Positions 9,085 through 18,235 are shown, counted from the stretch's first letter. The stretch: DNA of 64,000 nt from Verrucomicrobiia bacterium (GCA_026125285.1 JAHCLO010000027.1:1-64000); one strand, 5' to 3'. Program-made: numbers and translations. The notes: a model not told the origin generated them from the letters alone.

Positions 9085-10089
9085 ATGAAAGCCCCCAAGA
9101 CCAAAGACACCGCCACCAGCCGCTGGCTCTCCTATCGCCCGGAAATCAAAGTGCTCGATTGCACCATCCGCGACGGCGGTTTGATGAACAGCCACCACTT
9201 TGAGGATGCGATCGTCAAGACCGTGTATGACACCTGCGTTGCAGCGGGGATTGACTACATGGAACTGGGTTACAAAGCCTCGCGCAAAGGCATAAAACAA
9301 GGTGAGCACGGTTGCTGGAAATACTGTTTGGAGGACGACCTGCGCCGGATTGTCGGTGACAACCCGACTGACCTGAAGCTCACCGTCATGGCCGATGCCG
9401 AACGGTGCGATTATCACGAGGACATCCCGCCGAAGAAAGAATCGGTGGTGGACATGATCCGCGTGGCCACCTACATCAATCAAATCCCCACCGCGCTGGA
9501 CATGGTCAAGGACGCGCATGACAAGGGCTACGAAACCACCGTCAACCTGATGGCCGTTTCCACGGTGCCGGATCGCGAGTTGGACGAGGGCCTGGAGATG
9601 CTGGCGACCTCGGAGGCGAAGGCCATTTACGTGGTGGACAGCTTCGGCGCGCTTTACAGCGAGCAGGTGCATTTTCTCGTGGAGAAGTATCTGGGTTATT
9701 GCCGGCCAACCGGCAAGGAAGTGGGTGTCCACATGCATAACAACATGCAGCTCGCTTACGCCAACACCATCGAAGGCATTGTCAAAGGCTCGAACTTTCT
9801 CGATGCCACAATGGCCGGTCTGGGCCGTGGTGCCGGCAATTGTCCCATGGAATTGCTGCTCGCCTTTCTGCACAACCCGAAGTACGAACTCCGGCCCGTG
9901 CTCGACTGCGTGCAGAATCACATTGAGCCGCTGCGCGCGAAATTGCTCTGGGGATACGACCTGCCCTATTTGCTCACCGGCATGCTCAATCAACATCCGC
10001 GCACCGCCATCCGGTTCAAGGAGGCGGAGCTCAAGGGGGCCAAAGGCGATGTCTTGGAGTTTTACGACACGGTGACGGCGGAAAGCTGA
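9085..10089 (+). CDS. DRE-TIM (HMGL-like) aldolase/metallolyase
   Basis: 334 residues. VLDCTIRDGGLMNSHHF at residues 23-39 is the D-x-T-x-R-D-G signature of the pyruvate-binding DRE-TIM barrel family (4-hydroxy-2-oxovalerate aldolase, isopropylmalate and citramalate synthases). VHMHNNMQLAYANT supplies the HxH metal ligands and DATMAGLGRGAGNCPMELL the C-terminal barrel motif. It lacks the DmpG communication domain and is shorter than LeuA-type synthases, closest in look to orphan aldolases found near sugar or cell-envelope genes. The acceptor and product are unknown. It is followed by dapL after 316 bp. Confidence 0.85.
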   Translation: MKAPKTKDTATSRWLSYRPEIKVLDCTIRDGGLMNSHHFEDAIVKTVYDTCVAAGIDYMELGYKASRKGIKQGEHGCWKYCLEDDLRRIVGDNPTDLKLTVMADAERCDYHEDIPPKKESVVDMIRVATYINQIPTALDMVKDAHDKGYETTVNLMAVSTVPDRELDEGLEMLATSEAKAIYVVDSFGALYSEQVHFLVEKYLGYCRPTGKEVGVHMHNNMQLAYANTIEGIVKGSNFLDATMAGLGRGAGNCPMELLLAFLHNPKYELRPVLDCVQNHIEPLRAKLLWGYDLPYLLTGMLNQHPRTAIRFKEAELKGAKGDVLEFYDTVTAES

Positions 10090-10405
10090 AGCGAAAGAAG
10101 CCAGTTGAACCGCAGGCCGAGCGACCCGGACGAAATTGGGGCCACCCGCGTGCGGCAGGCAGCGCCCCTTCCTTGAGCCTCGCAATACCTTCCGCCTCCT
10201 CACGTAGTCGGCTACGGTTCAGGGGTTCAAAGCGCGACTTTTCAGTTCCGGGCAATTCTCTCCCTGAGCCAGCACCGGGATTGCCATCCTCGTTTCAGGG
10301 CGGCTGAGCATTTCTCGTGATTGCCTCCACATCCGTTCTTGGTTAACGTCCGCACGCTGAATCCGTCGCGCCTGTGCTGCGACGACTTGTCACCAAGATT
10401 TTGCT
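10090..10405. other. Intergenic region, 316 bp, nothing clear
   Basis: Between the aldolase and dapL. Both strands were read: no open frame with a family resemblance, no tRNA-like fold, and no strong promoter or terminator. It presumably carries the dapL promoter. Confidence 0.6.
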
Positions 10406-11644
10406 ATGGCCCTACTCAACGAACATTACCTTAAACTCAAAGCCGGCTATCTCTTCCCCGAAATCGGTCGCCGCGTGAAAGCCTTTTGCGACGCCAATCC
10501 CGAAGCCGCCCAACGCCTCATCCGTTGCGGCATTGGCGACGTCACCGAACCGCTCCCGTCCGCCGTGATCGCCGCGATGCATAAGGCCGTGGACGAAATG
10601 GCATCGCGCGACACGTTCAAAGGTTACGGCCCGGAGCAAGGTTATGAATGGTTGCGCAGCGCCATTGCGAAGAATGATTTCCGCGATCGCGGTCTCGACG
10701 TGGCCGACGACGAAATTTTCGTCAGCGACGGTTCAAAGTGCGATTGCGGCAGCATCCTCGACATCCTCGGCGACAAGAACAAAATCGCCATCAGCGATCC
10801 CGTCTATCCGGTCTATGTGGATACGAACGTGATGGTGGGTCACACCGGCCCGGCCAACGAAGCCGGCGCCTACGCCAAGCTGGTTTATCTCCCGTGCAAA
10901 CCGAGCAACGGCTTCATCCCCGAGCCGCCAAAGAAACACGTGGATGTGATTTATCTGTGTTCGCCCAACAATCCCACCGGCGCCGCCGCCACGCGCGAGC
11001 AACTCGAAGCGTGGGTCAAATACGCGCTCGAACACAAAGCCGTGATTCTGTTCGACGCGGCCTACGAGGCGTACATCACCGACCCGACGATTCCGCACAG
11101 CATCTACGAAATTCCCGGCGCGCGCGAGTGTGCCATCGAGTTCCGCAGCTTCTCGAAGAACGGCGGTTTCACCGGCACGCGTTGCGCGTTCACCGTTGTT
11201 CCGAAATCACTGAACGCCTACACCAGGACCGGTGAAGCGAAGCCGCTGCACCCGCTCTGGTCGCGCCGCATGACCACCAAGTTCAACGGCGTGAGCTACA
11301 TCGTGCAGCGCGCCTCCGAAGCGCTGTACTCCGACGAAGGCAAGGTGCAGGTGAAGGCGCTCATCGAGCACTATCTCGGCAACGCCGAAATCCTCCGCAA
11401 AGGCGCGAAGAAGGCCGGACTGAAAGTATTCGGCGGCGTGAATGCGCCGTATATCTGGGTGCGCACGCCGAAAGGTGTCACGAGCTGGCAGGCGTTCGAC
11501 AAGATTCTCGGCGAAGCGAACGTAGTCATCACCCCCGGCTCCGGTTTTGGCTCGAAGGGCGAAGGCTACTTTCGCATCAGCGCCTTCAACAGCCGCACCA
11601 ACGCTGTAGAAGTAGCGTGCCGGTTGCAGGAACTGAAGTGGTGA
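10406..11644 (+). CDS. dapL: LL-diaminopimelate aminotransferase
   Basis: 412 residues, the family's usual length. It converts tetrahydrodipicolinate directly to LL-diaminopimelate with glutamate as amino donor, for lysine and peptidoglycan; the route is typical of plants, Chlamydiae and other PVC bacteria. Motifs: LNEHYLKLKAGYLFPEI at the N-terminus, IRCGIGDVTEPLP, GYGPEQGYEWLR, LCSPNNPTGAAATREQL, and IEFRSFSKNGGFTGTRCAF with the PLP lysine in SFSK. The start ATG 10406 gives the standard N-terminus. Enzymatic identity is secure from the motif set. Confidence 0.97.
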   Translation: MALLNEHYLKLKAGYLFPEIGRRVKAFCDANPEAAQRLIRCGIGDVTEPLPSAVIAAMHKAVDEMASRDTFKGYGPEQGYEWLRSAIAKNDFRDRGLDVADDEIFVSDGSKCDCGSILDILGDKNKIAISDPVYPVYVDTNVMVGHTGPANEAGAYAKLVYLPCKPSNGFIPEPPKKHVDVIYLCSPNNPTGAAATREQLEAWVKYALEHKAVILFDAAYEAYITDPTIPHSIYEIPGARECAIEFRSFSKNGGFTGTRCAFTVVPKSLNAYTRTGEAKPLHPLWSRRMTTKFNGVSYIVQRASEALYSDEGKVQVKALIEHYLGNAEILRKGAKKAGLKVFGGVNAPYIWVRTPKGVTSWQAFDKILGEANVVITPGSGFGSKGEGYFRISAFNSRTNAVEVACRLQELKW

Positions 11645-11654
11645 AGCAAAGGGC

Positions 11655-11706
11655 GGAGGAATGATCGGCAAGGAAATGATTCAAAAACATTCCGCGCCAT
11701 TCCTCT
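11655..11706. repeat. Nested inverted repeat downstream of dapL
   Basis: GGAGGAATG (11655-11663) pairs with CATTCCTCT (11698-11706) apart from one wobble, and inside it GGAAATG pairs imperfectly with CATTCC around an A-rich loop. It lies 10 bp after the dapL stop. It could act as a terminator, although no T-run follows, or be a copy of a small genomic repeat. Confidence 0.45.
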
Positions 11707-11780
11707 GTCCGAGATGCTGATAGTCTCCACCATTCGACCAAATGTTGACGGGGCGGCGGTCGCGGACTTACTTTAATGCC

Positions 11781-12344
11781 ATGGCAACGCTTACGCTGGA
11801 ACTTCCACCGCAGAAAGCCCAAACGACTTTCAATCTGCGCCGTTGGGAGGAATTGCTGGCCGACCGTGAACTGGCCCGGTTCGAAGGCCGGGTGGAAACC
11901 GACCGATATGGACACATCCTTATGAGCCCGCCGCCCGCTCCCTCCCACGGAAGTTACCAATCGGAAATCGCATATCTGTTGCGCCGTTCGCTAAACACCG
12001 GCCGCGTGTTGACTGAATGTCCGATTTCCACCGCCGACGGCGTGAAGGCAGCGGATGTGGCGTGGGCTTCGTCAGAAGTGATGGCACAATTGGGCAACCG
12101 TGTCTGCTTTCCCCGCGCGCCGGAAATCTGCGTTGAGGTGATTTCCCCCAGTAACACCGACGCGGAGATTCGCGAGAAGATGGCGCTGTATTTCGATGCC
12201 GGGGCGAAGGAAGTCTGGACCTGCTCGGCCGCCGGTGCGATGAGCTTCTTCAGCGCCAAGAGCCAGATCAGCGCCAAGAGCCAGAAACCGCTCCGTGCCT
12301 CAGGGATTTGCCCACAGATTCCCAAGCGAATCAAACTTCGCTGA
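11781..12344 (+). CDS. Uma2-family (DUF820) restriction-endonuclease-fold protein
   Basis: 187 residues from ATG 11781; an in-frame upstream start (11742) would add a poorly conserved extension. The PD-(D/E)XK core is visible: VKAADVAWAS (acidic residue) and APEICVEVISPSNTDAEIREKMALYFDAGAKEVW (E-x-V-S-P-S), with the usual ending ICPQIPKRIK. Family members are common in cyanobacteria and PVC bacteria; their biological role is not established. The protein carries an in-frame internal duplication near its C-terminus (see 12250-12284). Confidence 0.85.
   Translation: MATLTLELPPQKAQTTFNLRRWEELLADRELARFEGRVETDRYGHILMSPPPAPSHGSYQSEIAYLLRRSLNTGRVLTECPISTADGVKAADVAWASSEVMAQLGNRVCFPRAPEICVEVISPSNTDAEIREKMALYFDAGAKEVWTCSAAGAMSFFSAKSQISAKSQKPLRASGICPQIPKRIKLR
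12250..12284 (+). repeat. 17-bp direct repeat inside the Uma2 gene
   Basis: TCAGCGCCAAGAGCCAG occurs at 12250-12266 and again, one base later, at 12268-12284. The 18-bp period keeps the frame and encodes SAKSQI followed by SAKSQK. It lies just before the conserved C-terminal end, so the protein is lengthened, not broken. Confidence 0.9.
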
Positions 12345-12505
12345 CGGACATCGCCAGGCGCGAGCGAGCCGCGACGCCTGCAGGAAGTGAAGACGTGTCG
12401 GTCGCAAGCCAACATCGGTTGTTGGACACAATACGGTCTTCGTTCGGATGCCATTCGCCAATTGACAGCAAGCGAGCGTGCCCGGAACACTGCGGTTGGC
12501 TGGCT

Positions 12506-13927
12506 ATGCGGGAAGAATTGCATTCAACCGGACAACTGCGCAGTAAACGAGCGCTGTGCTTTGCTTTGCGTGCGTGTGTGTTAATTGCGGTAATGGGGTT
12601 GGCGCTGGTGGTCATTTTCCACCGCAAGGCGCGCAGCCATGGCGAGCAGGTACGCGCTGAGATTGAAAAGCGGCTTGAAGTTCTGCGCGGTAAAGGTGAG
12701 CCAGTCACTCTGGGAGAACTCGCCAAGCGCTACCCTGACCCGCCGCCTGAGAAAGACGCCGGCCGCCTCTTGAAAGCGACACTGGAGGCAATGCGGGCCA
12801 GTGACCCTGAGACAAACGCCAATTTCTTCCTGAGTGACAAACGCTTTCGGGCACGCACGGAGCCACTCCCCGATAACCTGCTTGGAGCGATGCGGGTATG
12901 GCTGGAACTCCGGCAGGCAACCCTTGCCGCAATCCCGTGGGACGAGTTACAGGGCTCGTGGATTGGCACAGGTTTCCGTGAAGGCTCAGACGACATCAAT
13001 ACTATCCCCAGTGGCATCTCGGAGTTGGCGGGCGTGCTGTGCGTGGGCGCAGTTCTGGAAACCGAAGCGGGCAGCCACTCCAATGCCGTGTACTTGGTGA
13101 AGCAAGCGCTGGAAGTTGGAGACCCATTGAAGAACAGTGTTCCACTTCACTGCTTCGTTCGCACTGCGACGCGATACTACGTTTGCCAGGCGTTGGAACG
13201 TATCATCAACCGCACGAGTCTCCCGGAGACCAGTCTCAAAGAGCTTCAGTTGAGCCTGCCGAGTGAGGATTTGGCAGCCGTGCGAGAATTCATGATCAAT
13301 GAACGCTGTTTCGGATTCTTCACGGCGCAGTCCTTGCAAGCCCAAACACTTCAGAGGACAAGTGGAACTCGATCCCCGGCCACCCGGCTGCTCAAAGCCT
13401 ATCAGGCCCGCCTGTGGTATCACGATGAAGACCTGCTGGATTTCTTGAAATGGAGTGATCAGGTCATGGCGGCGCTCAATACGCCCGCCTCAAACGCGAT
13501 CCCTTTGCTCAAAGCGATGGAGCACGAACGAAACGAGCCGAAACGTCTGCGCGTATCTCTTTTTGATGCCTTCAGAAGCCGGCGGGTTTCCTTGATGAGG
13601 TTGCATGAACCCAATGTCAGCGAGTTCCTGGGAGCGCTCAAAGGCTTTTCCCGGACTCGGGCAGCAATTGTTGCCATTGCCCTTGAGCGCTGGCGCCTGG
13701 CGCACGCCGGACAATTGCCGGCGTCACTATTCGAGTTGGTACCAGATTACCTGCCTGCCGTTCCGGCTGATCCATACGACGACCAACCCTTGCGTTACCG
13801 GAAACTCCCTCGCGGTTACGTGGTTTACAGCATTGGCCCGGATTTCACTGACGACGGTGGCAAGGAGCAGTCAGCCGAGAGGAAGGAAGGCGAGCCGTAC
13901 GACATCACTTTTACGGTCGAACGGTGA
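12506..13927 (+). CDS. Membrane-anchored hypothetical protein with pseudopilin-like C-terminal region
   Basis: 473 residues from ATG 12506, chosen because it puts a basic stretch (RSKRALCFALR) directly before a single membrane helix (ACVLIAVMGLALVVIF). The frame stays open upstream to 12308, but that stretch overlaps the Uma2 end and has no recognisable content. The middle is helical and unassigned. The end (GQLPASLFELVPDYLPAVPADPYDDQPLRYR, then YSIGPDFTDDGG) resembles the Asp/Gly-rich C-terminal region seen in many verrucomicrobial and planctomycete type-II-pseudopilin-like or large-exoprotein families. The function is unknown. Confidence 0.7.
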   Translation: MREELHSTGQLRSKRALCFALRACVLIAVMGLALVVIFHRKARSHGEQVRAEIEKRLEVLRGKGEPVTLGELAKRYPDPPPEKDAGRLLKATLEAMRASDPETNANFFLSDKRFRARTEPLPDNLLGAMRVWLELRQATLAAIPWDELQGSWIGTGFREGSDDINTIPSGISELAGVLCVGAVLETEAGSHSNAVYLVKQALEVGDPLKNSVPLHCFVRTATRYYVCQALERIINRTSLPETSLKELQLSLPSEDLAAVREFMINERCFGFFTAQSLQAQTLQRTSGTRSPATRLLKAYQARLWYHDEDLLDFLKWSDQVMAALNTPASNAIPLLKAMEHERNEPKRLRVSLFDAFRSRRVSLMRLHEPNVSEFLGALKGFSRTRAAIVAIALERWRLAHAGQLPASLFELVPDYLPAVPADPYDDQPLRYRKLPRGYVVYSIGPDFTDDGGKEQSAERKEGEPYDITFTVER

Positions 13928-14018
13928 AGGGGCTGCCACTGGCTGACAAAGCGAATAAGGCGAGAAGTCGGCTCCCGCCGGGATTGCCGCGTTCGATGCG
14001 CGCGGGCATAGTGGGGAC

Positions 14019-15284
14019 GTGGATTATTCGCAGATCATTCCCTGGACGGTGGCGGCGCTGGTCTTGGCGCGGTGGGCGGCGGAGTTGTGGCTTACCGCGC
14101 TCAATCGCCGCCATGTCCTCGCACATGCGGAGCGGGTGCCGGACGCGTTCCGCGACGTGGTGGACGAAGCCACCTACGCCAAGTCGGCGAACTACACGCT
14201 GGCGCGGGCGCGGTTGGGAAGTTTCAATGAAACCTGCCAAACCGTCGTGTTGCTGCTGGTGCTGTTCAGTGGCGTGCTGCCGTGGGCGTTTGGCTCGTTT
14301 ACTCAACACGCCGGGAATTCGGCCTGGGCCATGGCGGCGTTTCTGTTTGTCGTGGGTGTTGCCGTGGCGTTGCCGGGGCTGCCGGTGGATTGGATTGAGC
14401 AGTTTCGATTGGAGCAACAATTCGGTTTCAACACGAGCACGCAGAAGACCTGGTGGCTGGATCGCCTCAAGGGATTCCTGCTCGCGCTCGCGCTGGGCTA
14501 TCCGCTGCTGGTGTTGTTGTTGAAGTTCGTCGAGTGGACGGGCGATTGGTGGTGGCTGTGGGCTTGGGCCGCGTTGCTCGCATTTCAATGCCTGATGATG
14601 GTGCTGGCGCCGGTGCTGATTCTGCCGCTGTTCAACAAATTCACACCGTTGCCAGAGGGCAGCCTGCGCGATCGCTTGGTACAACTGGCGGAGCGAACCC
14701 AGTTTCGCGCGCAGAGTATCCAGGTGATGGACGGCAGCAAGCGTTCGCGTCACTCGAACGCGTTCTTCACGGGCTTCGGGCGCTTCCGCAAGATCGTGCT
14801 GTTTGACACGCTGGTCGCTCAACTGAACGAGCCGGAATTGGAAGCGGTGCTCGCGCATGAGATCGGGCATTACAAGAAGAAGCATATCCCGAAATTGCTG
14901 GCGTGGTCGGCGTTGAGTTCGCTGGCTGGCTTCTTGGGCGCGGCGTGGCTGGCGCGGGAGGAGTGGTTCTATCGTGCGTTCGGTTTTGAGTCGGGCCACC
15001 TCGCGCCCGCGCTGTTGTTGTTCGCGCTGCTGGCGGGGACGGTGACATTCTGGTTCTCGCCATGGCTCCACGCGTGGTCGCGCCGGTTCGAGTATCAGGC
15101 GGATGCCTATGCGGCGGAAGTGATGAAGGAAACCGCGTCCCTCATCGGCGCGTTGCGCAAGTTATCTGGAAAGAACCTGAGCAACCTCACGCCTCATCCG
15201 ATTTACAGTGGGTTCTATTACTCGCACCCGACGTTGCTGGAGCGGGAGTTGGCGCTGGCCCGATATGAAAGGGTGTCAAAATAG
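14019..15284 (+). CDS. Ste24-like M48 family metalloprotease (membrane)
   Basis: 421 residues from GTG 14019; no ATG fits near the conserved N-terminus. The zinc site HEIGH lies at about residues 280-284 (LAHEIGHYKKKH) and the third ligand is in RRFEYQADAYAAEVMKE near 355, as in CAAX prenyl protease 1 (Ste24). Several membrane helices surround the catalytic domain. In bacteria such proteins cleave membrane proteins or peptides; prenylated substrates are not expected. The C-terminus (SGFYYSHPTLLERELAL) is also typical of the family. Confidence 0.9.
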   Translation: MDYSQIIPWTVAALVLARWAAELWLTALNRRHVLAHAERVPDAFRDVVDEATYAKSANYTLARARLGSFNETCQTVVLLLVLFSGVLPWAFGSFTQHAGNSAWAMAAFLFVVGVAVALPGLPVDWIEQFRLEQQFGFNTSTQKTWWLDRLKGFLLALALGYPLLVLLLKFVEWTGDWWWLWAWAALLAFQCLMMVLAPVLILPLFNKFTPLPEGSLRDRLVQLAERTQFRAQSIQVMDGSKRSRHSNAFFTGFGRFRKIVLFDTLVAQLNEPELEAVLAHEIGHYKKKHIPKLLAWSALSSLAGFLGAAWLAREEWFYRAFGFESGHLAPALLLFALLAGTVTFWFSPWLHAWSRRFEYQADAYAAEVMKETASLIGALRKLSGKNLSNLTPHPIYSGFYYSHPTLLERELALARYERVSK

Positions 15285-15320
15285 CCATTGGCAGACGCCC
15301 GCCGGTCTGCTACAACCCCC

Positions 15321-15350
15321 GTCCGCTTTTCCGGGCGGATGAAGTTTTTT
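15321..15350 (+). terminator. Candidate Rho-independent terminator/attenuator
   Basis: TCCGC (15322-15326) pairs with GCGGA (15335-15339), extended by a G-T wobble pair (15321/15340), and a run of six T follows at 15345-15350. It sits between the M48 protease stop and the small basic protein start, only 17 bp before the latter. The stem is short, so its strength is uncertain. Confidence 0.45.
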
Positions 15351-15366
15351 AACCGAGAGCAAATTT

Positions 15367-15522
15367 ATGTCACAGCATCGCAGTCTGCGCGCGGCGGCCA
15401 CCTTGGGTGGCAAGCGCAATGTGCTCAAGCGCTTTGAGCGTGTTGAGTTGTTGAAGAAACGTGGCCAGTGGAAGTCTGGTGACCGCATTACCGGCCTGCG
15501 CAAGACCAAGCCCGAAGCCTGA
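15367..15522 (+). CDS. PVC-superphylum small basic protein (51 aa)
   Basis: Reading ATG 15367 to TGA 15520-15522 gives 51 residues beginning MSQHRSLRAAATLGGKRNVL and continuing with KRFERVELLKKRGQW and SGDRITGLRKTKPEA. The protein is very rich in Arg and Lys. This matches the short protein family reported as a signature of Planctomycetes, Verrucomicrobia, Chlamydiae and relatives, thought to bind nucleic acid or the ribosome. It is followed 86 bp later by a ribosomal pseudouridine synthase, consistent with a translation-related role. Very few starts fit, so the boundaries are secure. Confidence 0.88.
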   Translation: MSQHRSLRAAATLGGKRNVLKRFERVELLKKRGQWKSGDRITGLRKTKPEA

Positions 15523-15608
15523 CGCCGGGCGAAGGCCGAAGTGAGAAGTGCGGGGTTGGAGCGCAGCCTCCCGGCTTCGATCTGCTCCCTTTTCACTGCG
15601 TATCCTGC

Positions 15609-16313
15609 ATGGTTCGTCTCCAGAAATTTCTCGCTGAGGCCGGGGTGGCTTCGCGCCGCGGCGGGGAGCAAATCATTCTCGAGGGTCGGGTGCGGGTGAA
15701 CGGCGACCTGGTCCGACAGCTTGGCGCCAAGGTTGACCCCGAGCGCGATGAAGTCACACTGGACGGCAGGCCCGTTCGGCCTCAACGCAAATTCTACCTC
15801 GCGTTACACAAGCCGCGTGGACGGGTGTGTTCGCGGAAAGATGAGCACGGGCGTCCGACCGTGTACGAACTCCTGCCCAAGGAGTGGAGGAGTGTTTACT
15901 CGGTGGGCCGACTGGACTACGCGACGGAGGGGTTGCTTTTCCTGACCAATGATGGAGAATTCGCCCTGCGGCTGACTCATCCCCGTTATGGCGTTCGCAA
16001 GCGGTACGTCGTCACCGTGGACGGGCGCGTGGACGCGGCGATGCTTGAACTGTTCACTTCCGGCGTGTATGACGGGGGCGAGAAACTAAAGGCCGAGCGG
16101 GCGTGGCTGATGACCTCCGGCGGTTCGCAGAGCGTGGTGGAACTGGAACTGGCCGAGGGCAAGAACCGCGAAGTGCGGCGGTTGTTTGAATCGCAGGGCC
16201 TGTCCGTCAAGCGGTTGGTGCGGGTGCAAGTGGGCAAGATAAAATTGGGCGAATTGAAGCCGGGGCGATGGCGGACATTGACACCGACGGAGATTAAAAC
16301 TCTACTTTCCTGA
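15609..16313 (+). CDS. RsuA/RluB-type pseudouridine synthase
   Basis: 234 residues. An S4 RNA-binding domain (residues 1-60: VRLQKFLAEAGVASRRGGEQII, GRVRVNG) precedes the catalytic domain with LHKPRGRVCS, YSVGRLDYATEGLLFLTNDG (catalytic Asp in GRLDYATEGLL, about residues 99-109) and the conserved L-x-E-G-K-N-R-E-V-R-R-L-F motif. It isomerises a specific uridine in rRNA; RluB/RluE/RsuA specificity cannot be told by eye. It ends 3 bp before the SH3 protein gene, so the two are probably co-transcribed. Confidence 0.93.
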   Translation: MVRLQKFLAEAGVASRRGGEQIILEGRVRVNGDLVRQLGAKVDPERDEVTLDGRPVRPQRKFYLALHKPRGRVCSRKDEHGRPTVYELLPKEWRSVYSVGRLDYATEGLLFLTNDGEFALRLTHPRYGVRKRYVVTVDGRVDAAMLELFTSGVYDGGEKLKAERAWLMTSGGSQSVVELELAEGKNREVRRLFESQGLSVKRLVRVQVGKIKLGELKPGRWRTLTPTEIKTLLS

Positions 16314-16316
16314 GCT

Positions 16317-17348
16317 ATGAAAACGAATTCCTGGATGGTGCTGGGCATGTTGCTCTCCCTGAGCCTAAGCGCGCAACCGGTGGCAGACCCGCCGCCGGCC
16401 GCCGCGCCGAAGTCGGCGCCGGCCAATTCCGCCAGTCCCGTCGCCGCCGAGACACCCGTGGTCCTGGTGCCGGGTGCGGCCACGATTACGGGTGACAACG
16501 TTAACGTGCGCGGCAAGGCTTCCTTTGTTGGAGAGATCATCACCCGCTTGCACAAAGGCGACTCGGTCCAGGTCATCGAACAGGTCATCCGCGACAAGGC
16601 TGCCGCCGGGGAACCTTCGCAATGGGCCAAGATTGGTTATCCCGCCGGCGCCAAGGTGTGGGTTCACAATTCGTACATTGACGCAACCAGCAAGGCCGTG
16701 TTGCCGCTGCGACTGAACCTTCGCGCCGGGCCGGGGGAAAACTACAGCGTCGTCGGCATGATTGAACGCGGAACAACGGTGAAGGAAGTATCGGTGAAGG
16801 GGAACTGGCTGGAGATTGAACCGCCGGACGATGCTTATGCATTCGTCGCCGCGCAGTTTCTGAAGCAGGAAGGGCCGGCGGTGACGATTCCGCCCGTGGT
16901 TTCGATTGCGGCACCTGTGGCCGAGCCGCCCGTCACAAGCACGCCGGTGGTGGAACCACCTGTGGTCGCTCCGCCAGTGACGGAACCTCCCGCCGTCGGA
17001 ACAGTGGTTGCCGCCACCACGCCACCGTCGGAGGAGCCGGCTGGCATCACCCCGGAACCGGAGCCGGCTGATGCGCCGCCGCCCCCGGCCGAAGAGCCAC
17101 TGCCTCCACGGATCGTTTCGCACCAAGGCATCGTGCGCGGCACATGGAGCATCCAGGCGCCAACCAAGTTTGCGCTCGTGTCGCCCGACACGGGCCGGAC
17201 GATCAATTATCTCTTTACGACCTCGACCAATCTGGACCTGAACCGCTACAAAGGGCTGCACATCATTGTGACCGGCGAGGAAGGCTTGGACGAACGCTGG
17301 CGCAATACGCCGGTCATTACCATCCAACGCATCCAGGTAATCGAGTGA
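16317..17348 (+). CDS. Secreted protein with two SH3-like domains and a Pro/Val-rich region
   Basis: 343 residues. A signal peptide is at 1-20 (MVLGMLLSLSLSAQP). An SH3b domain follows at about 58-115 (VNVRGKASFVGEIITRLHKGD) and a second at 130-175 (LRLNLRAGPGENYSVVGMIERG). Residues 180-265 are a low-complexity run of Pro, Val, Glu and Thr. The C-terminal 70 residues (GIVRGTWSIQAPTKFALVS, VTGEEGLDERWRNTPV) resemble a conserved verrucomicrobial domain. It is likely a periplasmic cell-wall-associated protein. Its stop overlaps the GTG start of folD (GTGA). Confidence 0.8.
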   Translation: MKTNSWMVLGMLLSLSLSAQPVADPPPAAAPKSAPANSASPVAAETPVVLVPGAATITGDNVNVRGKASFVGEIITRLHKGDSVQVIEQVIRDKAAAGEPSQWAKIGYPAGAKVWVHNSYIDATSKAVLPLRLNLRAGPGENYSVVGMIERGTTVKEVSVKGNWLEIEPPDDAYAFVAAQFLKQEGPAVTIPPVVSIAAPVAEPPVTSTPVVEPPVVAPPVTEPPAVGTVVAATTPPSEEPAGITPEPEPADAPPPPAEEPLPPRIVSHQGIVRGTWSIQAPTKFALVSPDTGRTINYLFTTSTNLDLNRYKGLHIIVTGEEGLDERWRNTPVITIQRIQVIE

Positions 17349-18235
17349 CGCCGCCGGGGAATCTCATTGACGGGCGGGCCATTGCCGCGCAACTGCAGGC
17401 CGAGTTGTTACAACGCATCGCGGCTCTTAAATCGCGCGGCGTGCAGCCCGGTCTGGCGTTTGTGCGCGTGGGTGAGGACCCGGCGTCCAAAGTCTATGTG
17501 GGTCGCAAGGAAAAGACCTGCGCGGAACTGGGGATTTACTCGGAAACCCGCGTGTTGTCCGAAAGCACCAGTGAGGCTGACTTGCTGGGTTTGTTGGCGC
17601 AGTTGAACACGGAAGCGCGGCTGCATGGAATCCTCGTGCAAGCACCGTTGCCCAGCCACATCCGCCAGGAAGTGGTCTATGCCACGGTGTTGCCGCAGAA
17701 GGACGTGGACGGCTTTCATCCGGTGAACGTTGGCAAGTTGATGCTGGGCGACGCCACGGGCTTCAAGCCATGCACGCCGGCGGGCATTCAGGAATTGCTG
17801 GCCCGCGCCAACGTCAAGACGGATGGCGTGGAAGTTGTCATTCTAGGCCGCGGAAACATCGTGGGTAAACCGATGGCCGCGATGTTGTGTCAGAAGGCCC
17901 GGCACGCGAACGCGACGGTTACCATCTGCCATTCCGCCACGCGCGACATCAAAGCCCACTGCCGTCGGGCGGACATCTTGATCGCCGCGATGGGCGTTCC
18001 GGAATTTGTGAAGGCCGAAATGGTGAAACCGGGCGCGGTGGTGGTTGACGTGGGCGTGAACCGGATCAGCGATCCGGGCGCCAAGACTGGCTCCCGGTTG
18101 GTGGGCGACGTGGCGTTTGCTGAAGTTCAGCCGGTTGCAGGCCAGATCACACCCAATCCGGGCGGCGTTGGCCCGATGACCATTGCCATGCTTATGCAAA
18201 ACACCGTGCGCGCAGCCGAAAGGGTAACGGCTTGA
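17345..18235 (+). CDS. folD: Methylene-tetrahydrofolate dehydrogenase/cyclohydrolase
   Basis: 296 residues from GTG 17345, which overlaps the preceding TGA and places LIDGRAIA at the usual position. It interconverts 5,10-methylene- and 10-formyl-tetrahydrofolate. Motifs: VRVGEDPASKVYVGRKEKTC (catalytic lysine region), GILVQAPLPSHI, QKDVDGFHPVN, CTPAGI, VILGRGNIVGKPMA (NADP site; the usual Ser is Gly here) and PNPGGVGPMTIAML. A longer reading to 17144 is only the shadow of the upstream gene. Confidence 0.95.
   Translation: MTPPGNLIDGRAIAAQLQAELLQRIAALKSRGVQPGLAFVRVGEDPASKVYVGRKEKTCAELGIYSETRVLSESTSEADLLGLLAQLNTEARLHGILVQAPLPSHIRQEVVYATVLPQKDVDGFHPVNVGKLMLGDATGFKPCTPAGIQELLARANVKTDGVEVVILGRGNIVGKPMAAMLCQKARHANATVTICHSATRDIKAHCRRADILIAAMGVPEFVKAEMVKPGAVVVDVGVNRISDPGAKTGSRLVGDVAFAEVQPVAGQITPNPGGVGPMTIAMLMQNTVRAAERVTA

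Noticed and set aside
9076..10203. 375-codon minus-strand frame opposite the aldolase
   Set aside because: His/Val/Arg-rich shadow without motifs; the aldolase motifs are on the plus strand.
13911..15071. 386-codon minus-strand frame across the M48 protease gene
   Set aside because: Arg/Gln-rich composition with no family resemblance; the plus strand encodes a complete protease with its zinc motif.
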